Below are positions 61,248 through 64,000 of a DNA stretch of 64,000 bases, piece after piece. The notes under the pieces are model-generated. The model was not told where the DNA came from. It did no database searches and worked only from the letters and a program-made list of their open reading frames with translations. Source of the stretch: Thiomicrorhabdus sp033238645 (GTDB taxonomy: Bacteria > Pseudomonadota > Gammaproteobacteria > Thiomicrospirales > Thiomicrospiraceae). How positions within the stretch are numbered: position 1 is the first letter of the stretch; every line of letters begins with the position of its first letter. The position numbers and the translations under genes were made by a program. The stretch is from positions 1-64,000 of the forward strand of contig BQXR01000003.1 of the NCBI GenBank assembly GCA_033238645.1, written 5' to 3'.

Positions 61248-62774
61248 CTAGGGTTGTATCTCAAACCCATTGTCGAGTCCAGCGGCCTCTTTTGCAAAGC
61301 TAAAGTTGGCATCAAATTCAGCATAGATTGTATACAGCCAATCACCTTTATTGACTGAATCGCCTAAATGTTTATGTATAAGTAGTCCAGCAGCTTTATC
61401 AATGGGGGCTCCCGCTAGGCGGGCAATATGCGCGATAACAAAGTTATTGATACTGCTGATACTGCCATCACAAGTCGCCACTACATCAAACGTGAGTTGC
61501 CCAAATTGTAATGGATTAGGGTTTCGGCCTTGTGCATCAATGATCTTATTAAAGGTCTCTAAAGCACGACCTGACTCTAAAATATCTCTCGCTAGGGTGT
61601 AACCCTGTCCTGCTCGTACCTCTAAATCAAACTCAATAATTCGGCCAGCCAGTTGTAGCGATTTCTCTTGTAGGTGTTTAGAGGCCAAAGGGTCATTTTC
61701 AAGTACGCGCATCACATCACGCGCTTCTAGGTTGGGTCCAACGCCAGAACCGATAGGCTGTTTACCATCGGTAATGACCACTTCTAGATGTAACCCTAGA
61801 TTATCACCAACATACTCAAACAGTTTACGCAGCTTGATCGCTTTGGCATAACTATGCACTTTAGCCGTTGGACCAACGGGAATATCTATGATTAAGTGGG
61901 TAACGCCCGCAGCGACTTTTTTAGAGAGAATAGAGGCGACCATCTGCCCTGGAGAGTCCATAGAGAGTGGGCGTTCTACTGAGATAAGAATATCATCAAC
62001 GGGGGCTAATTTAGCCGTACCCCCCCATGCCAAACATCCACCAAATTGATTAACAATTTTTTTAAGGCTATTAATATCAAGCTCTACATTGGCTAGGGCC
62101 TCCATGGTATCTGCTGAACCAGCGGGAGAGGTAATTGCGCGGCTAGATGTTTTGGGCATCAGTAGGCCATAGGTAGCGATGATTGGCATAATCAGCATAC
62201 TGGTTCGATTACCAGGGATACCGCCAATACAGTGCTTGTCTGCGACCATTGAGCCGTTCCAGTCAATGCGATCTCCCGTATCGATCATGGCGCGTGTGAG
62301 ATAGAGCACTTCATCACGATCCATCTCTGACTCTGCACAGCCCACTAAATAGGCAGTAATCTCAATTTTTGAGTAGCGATTTGCGTTTATATCCTGAATG
62401 ATCTCTAGATACTGTTGGTAATCTAAACGATTACCTGCGATCTTTTGATGTACATAGGAGAGGGATTTTGGTGGCGTGGCGTGGCGTACTTTGACAGCAC
62501 ACCCTTCATTTTGATCAAACTGTTTAAAGACTTGTTCACTCAGGCCTATCTCATCAGGGGCCGTTATTTCAGTATCATCCACTACATTAAGTACGGCAAA
62601 AACATGGTTTGGTTTGTTCTCTAGATAAATCTCAATTTTATTGAGTGCTTGAAAGCCTTGGCTTTGATAGATCTCACAATCGCGATGCAGGTAAGCCACG
62701 TTCTCCTTATAGGTATCAATGGCAATTCGTCTGAGCTTTAAGCTATCCATGGTGTTCTCCATAACATCTTTCAT
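61248..62774 (-). CDS. AMP phosphorylase-type nucleoside/NMP phosphorylase
   Basis: A 508-residue member of the long branch of the thymidine phosphorylase family. The extra N-terminal domain (about 1-95), absent from the about 440-residue DeoA, is the hallmark of AMP phosphorylases. It is followed by the core with VADKHCIGGIPGNRTSM, PKTSSRAITSPAGSADTMEAL and GGCLAWGGTAKLAPVDD. Such enzymes split nucleoside 5'-monophosphates to base and ribose 1,5-bisphosphate. Databases often call bacterial versions putative thymidine phosphorylase. The convergent phnN would turn its product into PRPP. ATG at 62774 follows GGAGAG. Confidence 0.85.
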   Translation of the reverse strand: MKDVMENTMDSLKLRRIAIDTYKENVAYLHRDCEIYQSQGFQALNKIEIYLENKPNHVFAVLNVVDDTEITAPDEIGLSEQVFKQFDQNEGCAVKVRHATPPKSLSYVHQKIAGNRLDYQQYLEIIQDINANRYSKIEITAYLVGCAESEMDRDEVLYLTRAMIDTGDRIDWNGSMVADKHCIGGIPGNRTSMLIMPIIATYGLLMPKTSSRAITSPAGSADTMEALANVELDINSLKKIVNQFGGCLAWGGTAKLAPVDDILISVERPLSMDSPGQMVASILSKKVAAGVTHLIIDIPVGPTAKVHSYAKAIKLRKLFEYVGDNLGLHLEVVITDGKQPIGSGVGPNLEARDVMRVLENDPLASKHLQEKSLQLAGRIIEFDLEVRAGQGYTLARDILESGRALETFNKIIDAQGRNPNPLQFGQLTFDVVATCDGSISSINNFVIAHIARLAGAPIDKAAGLLIHKHLGDSVNKGDWLYTIYAEFDANFSFAKEAAGLDNGFEIQP

Positions 62775-62916
62775 AAACTCTCCGTAACATGTTGATTGAC
62801 TGAACTATTTAAAACCATAGCAGGTCATGATGAGCACTAACCTCTCAATAAACATTTTCTCTTTCAAAGGCTAGATAGTCAATAAAATAGAACATGATGA
62901 AGTATATCAACAGGTA

Positions 62917-63225
62917 TTGATTCATTGCCGCAGAGATAGATGGACAAAGGCCATTGACCCCGTCATATCCCAGCAAGGAAGGATTAACCAGTATATCAAG
63001 CGCTGTATTAGAGATATCCTAATGCTCGGTCTTGCCTGTCTGCTCGGTCTTGCCTGTCTGCTTGTTATTGAGTTAGCACAAGTATGGGTAAACTATAATG
63101 CATGCCGTATAGAGCATTGTAGTTTTGTTGATAAAGGTCGTCGTTGTAAAAAAAGATTCTGTTGGCTGGTGAGCGGCTTATGCCGTCATATGAGTATTCA
63201 AGCAGTTTCTCGCCATTTCAACTGA
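62917..63225 (+). pseudogene. ISL3-like transposase fragment
   Basis: A 102-codon frame whose C-terminal part, CSFVDKGRRCKKRFCWLVSG followed by LCRHMSIQAVSRHFN, resembles the region of ISL3-family transposases between the zinc-finger and the DDE domain (R...RF...V..L.R.MSI..V...F). The frame then stops; the catalytic domain is missing. The upstream half (RDRWTKAIDPVISQQG) is not recognised. An exact 18-bp tandem duplication (63023-63040 and 63041-63058) creates LGLACLLGLACLL. Remnant only. The rest of 62775-63320 shows no intact gene. Confidence 0.5.
63023..63058 (+). repeat. Exact 18-bp tandem duplication
   Basis: TGCTCGGTCTTGCCTGTC occurs twice in direct succession inside the ISL3-like remnant. 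Confidence 0.95.
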
Positions 63226-63320
63226 GAGGGGTCTAATGACGGTTGTTTATGACATGATCAAAGGATGTCTGATTTGGGGTGAGGCGAGCCGCACAGTAAT
63301 GCTTGTGAACCATCATTAAA

Positions 63321-64000
63321 TTATAGCGCTAAGTCATTTATCGGTTGTTTGTGCTTGTTCTGCTCTTGTATATCAATATCATGATAAGCCATACAGCCTT
63401 CTAATACTTTTAAGCGGCACGATTCACTAAATAGGCTTTTAGCAACAGTTACATTTGCTTCGGTGCCAATACCGTGAAAATAGAAGTTGGCTAGAGAAAA
63501 TAGGGCATTAGAAGATTTTTCAGTTGCAGCAAGTTTGAGTAATTCAAAGGCTTTTTTATCATTCCTAGGGAGTAACTTACCCTCTGAGTAAACCTGCGCT
63601 AAAAGTACGATTGCATCAAGCTCACCCGCATCAACGGCTTTATTAAGCCAATATAAGCTGGTTTTAGTGTCCGCTAGCACCCCATGACCATTAGAGTAGA
63701 TCATGGCAAGTTTTAACATCGCAATAGACTCTCCACGACCAGCCGATTTTTTAAACCAGTAGAGCGCTTTTTTATAGTTTTGCTTAATGCCTAAACCTTC
63801 TGAGTAGAAGATACCCGTATTGTACATCGTCTCAGAGTAGAGAGGGTCAGCAAAGCCCATCTTATCAACGAGTCGTGACAGGCGTCTGTGCCAGTAAAAA
63901 GCTTGCGGGAGATCAACAATGTTTTGATCCATCTGGCCTACGTAATAGCGACCCATAGTATGTTGCGCTTTAGGGTCATTCAGGTGTGCTTTAAGACAGA
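63321..64000 (-). CDS. Sel1-repeat protein (5' end outside the window)
   Basis: Tandem Sel1-like repeats of about 36 residues are clear: AQHTMGRYYVGQ, PLYSETMYNTGIFYSEGLGIKQNYKKALYWFKKS in pieces, AMLKLAMIYSNGHGV, AIVLLAQVYSEGKLL and ALFSLANFYFHGIGTE. The frame stays open without a stop through the right edge (KAHLNDPKAQHTMG before the Met at 63956), so the gene starts beyond the window and the first internal Met is not the true start. Sel1 repeats form solenoids for protein-protein contacts. No signal peptide can be judged. The partner is unknown. Confidence 0.85.
   Translation of the reverse strand, partial: CLKAHLNDPKAQHTMGRYYVGQMDQNIVDLPQAFYWHRRLSRLVDKMGFADPLYSETMYNTGIFYSEGLGIKQNYKKALYWFKKSAGRGESIAMLKLAMIYSNGHGVLADTKTSLYWLNKAVDAGELDAIVLLAQVYSEGKLLPRNDKKAFELLKLAATEKSSNALFSLANFYFHGIGTEANVTVAKSLFSESCRLKVLEGCMAYHDIDIQEQNKHKQPINDLAL

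Noticed and set aside
1..64000. CRISPR array, tRNA, rRNA or prophage.
   Set aside because: No regularly spaced repeats, no cloverleaf with a CCA end, no rRNA-like stretch and no phage structural genes were seen.

Overview
The window is a stretch of chromosome from a moderately AT-rich gammaproteobacterium. The gene order is classically gammaproteobacterial: rnfABCDGE-nth, mutL-miaA-hfq-hflX-hflK-hflC, hisZ-purA and mnmA-hflD. Together with a monomeric NADP-isocitrate dehydrogenase and an assimilatory nitrate cluster, this suggests a free-living, probably marine or aquatic bacterium of the Thiotrichales/Oceanospirillales type. I cannot name the genus from sequence alone. No rRNA, tRNA or CRISPR array was seen.

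Layout. 0-5.3 kb: spermidine-synthase-like protein, glnS, a DUF3010 protein, a DbpA-like helicase and a Bcp peroxiredoxin. 5.3-6.6 kb: gene relics, including a broken LuxR-type quorum-sensing receptor. 6.6-10.3 kb: a CHASE/PAS/PAS histidine kinase followed by a receiver-SpoIIE phosphatase. A STAS protein at 20.4 kb may be its target. 10.4-20.1 kb (minus strand): rnhA, a DUF1841 protein, the Rnf/Rsx electron-transport operon with nth, and metG. 20.8-32.1 kb: mrp, then the mutL to purA housekeeping run. 32.2-41.1 kb: cheY-like regulator, ppiD, a decayed cupin gene, hflD, mnmA, rluE, icd and a cytochrome c. 41.5-41.9 kb: IS30 relic. 42-53.6 kb: nitrate/nitrite assimilation (phosphatase-kinase fusion, nitrate transporter, FAD subunit, nirB, nirD, nasA, small membrane protein) around a divergent regulatory region with an NtrC-type site and sigma-54-type promoters. 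53.6-57.1 kb: an apparent accessory insert (truncated integron-type integrase, cytochrome c peroxidase, frameshifted avidin-like gene, Spy/CpxP-like protein). It separates nasA from the siroheme gene cysG and ybiB. 59.9-64 kb: DUF3087 protein, a convergent pair phnN / AMP-phosphorylase-type gene (probably NMP to ribose-1,5-bisphosphate to PRPP), an ISL3-like relic, and a Sel1-repeat protein that runs off the right edge.

The most unusual feature cuts across all of this. A short G-tract motif, consensus TTTTGARCAGGGGGGG(G)TAT, occurs about 19 times in 64 kb, both between genes and inside rnhA, rnfB, rnfD, rnfG, mutL, nasA and ybiB. Sixteen of the 19 copies have the G-tract on the plus strand whatever the direction of the local gene. 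One inverted pair forms an intergenic terminator. Four copies sit in a longer, roughly 30-bp form, three of them just downstream of ordinary terminators. I know of no described element with this sequence. A replication-polarised chromosome motif (Chi/KOPS-like), a DNA-uptake-like sequence, or a slippage-prone mini-repeat are all possible.
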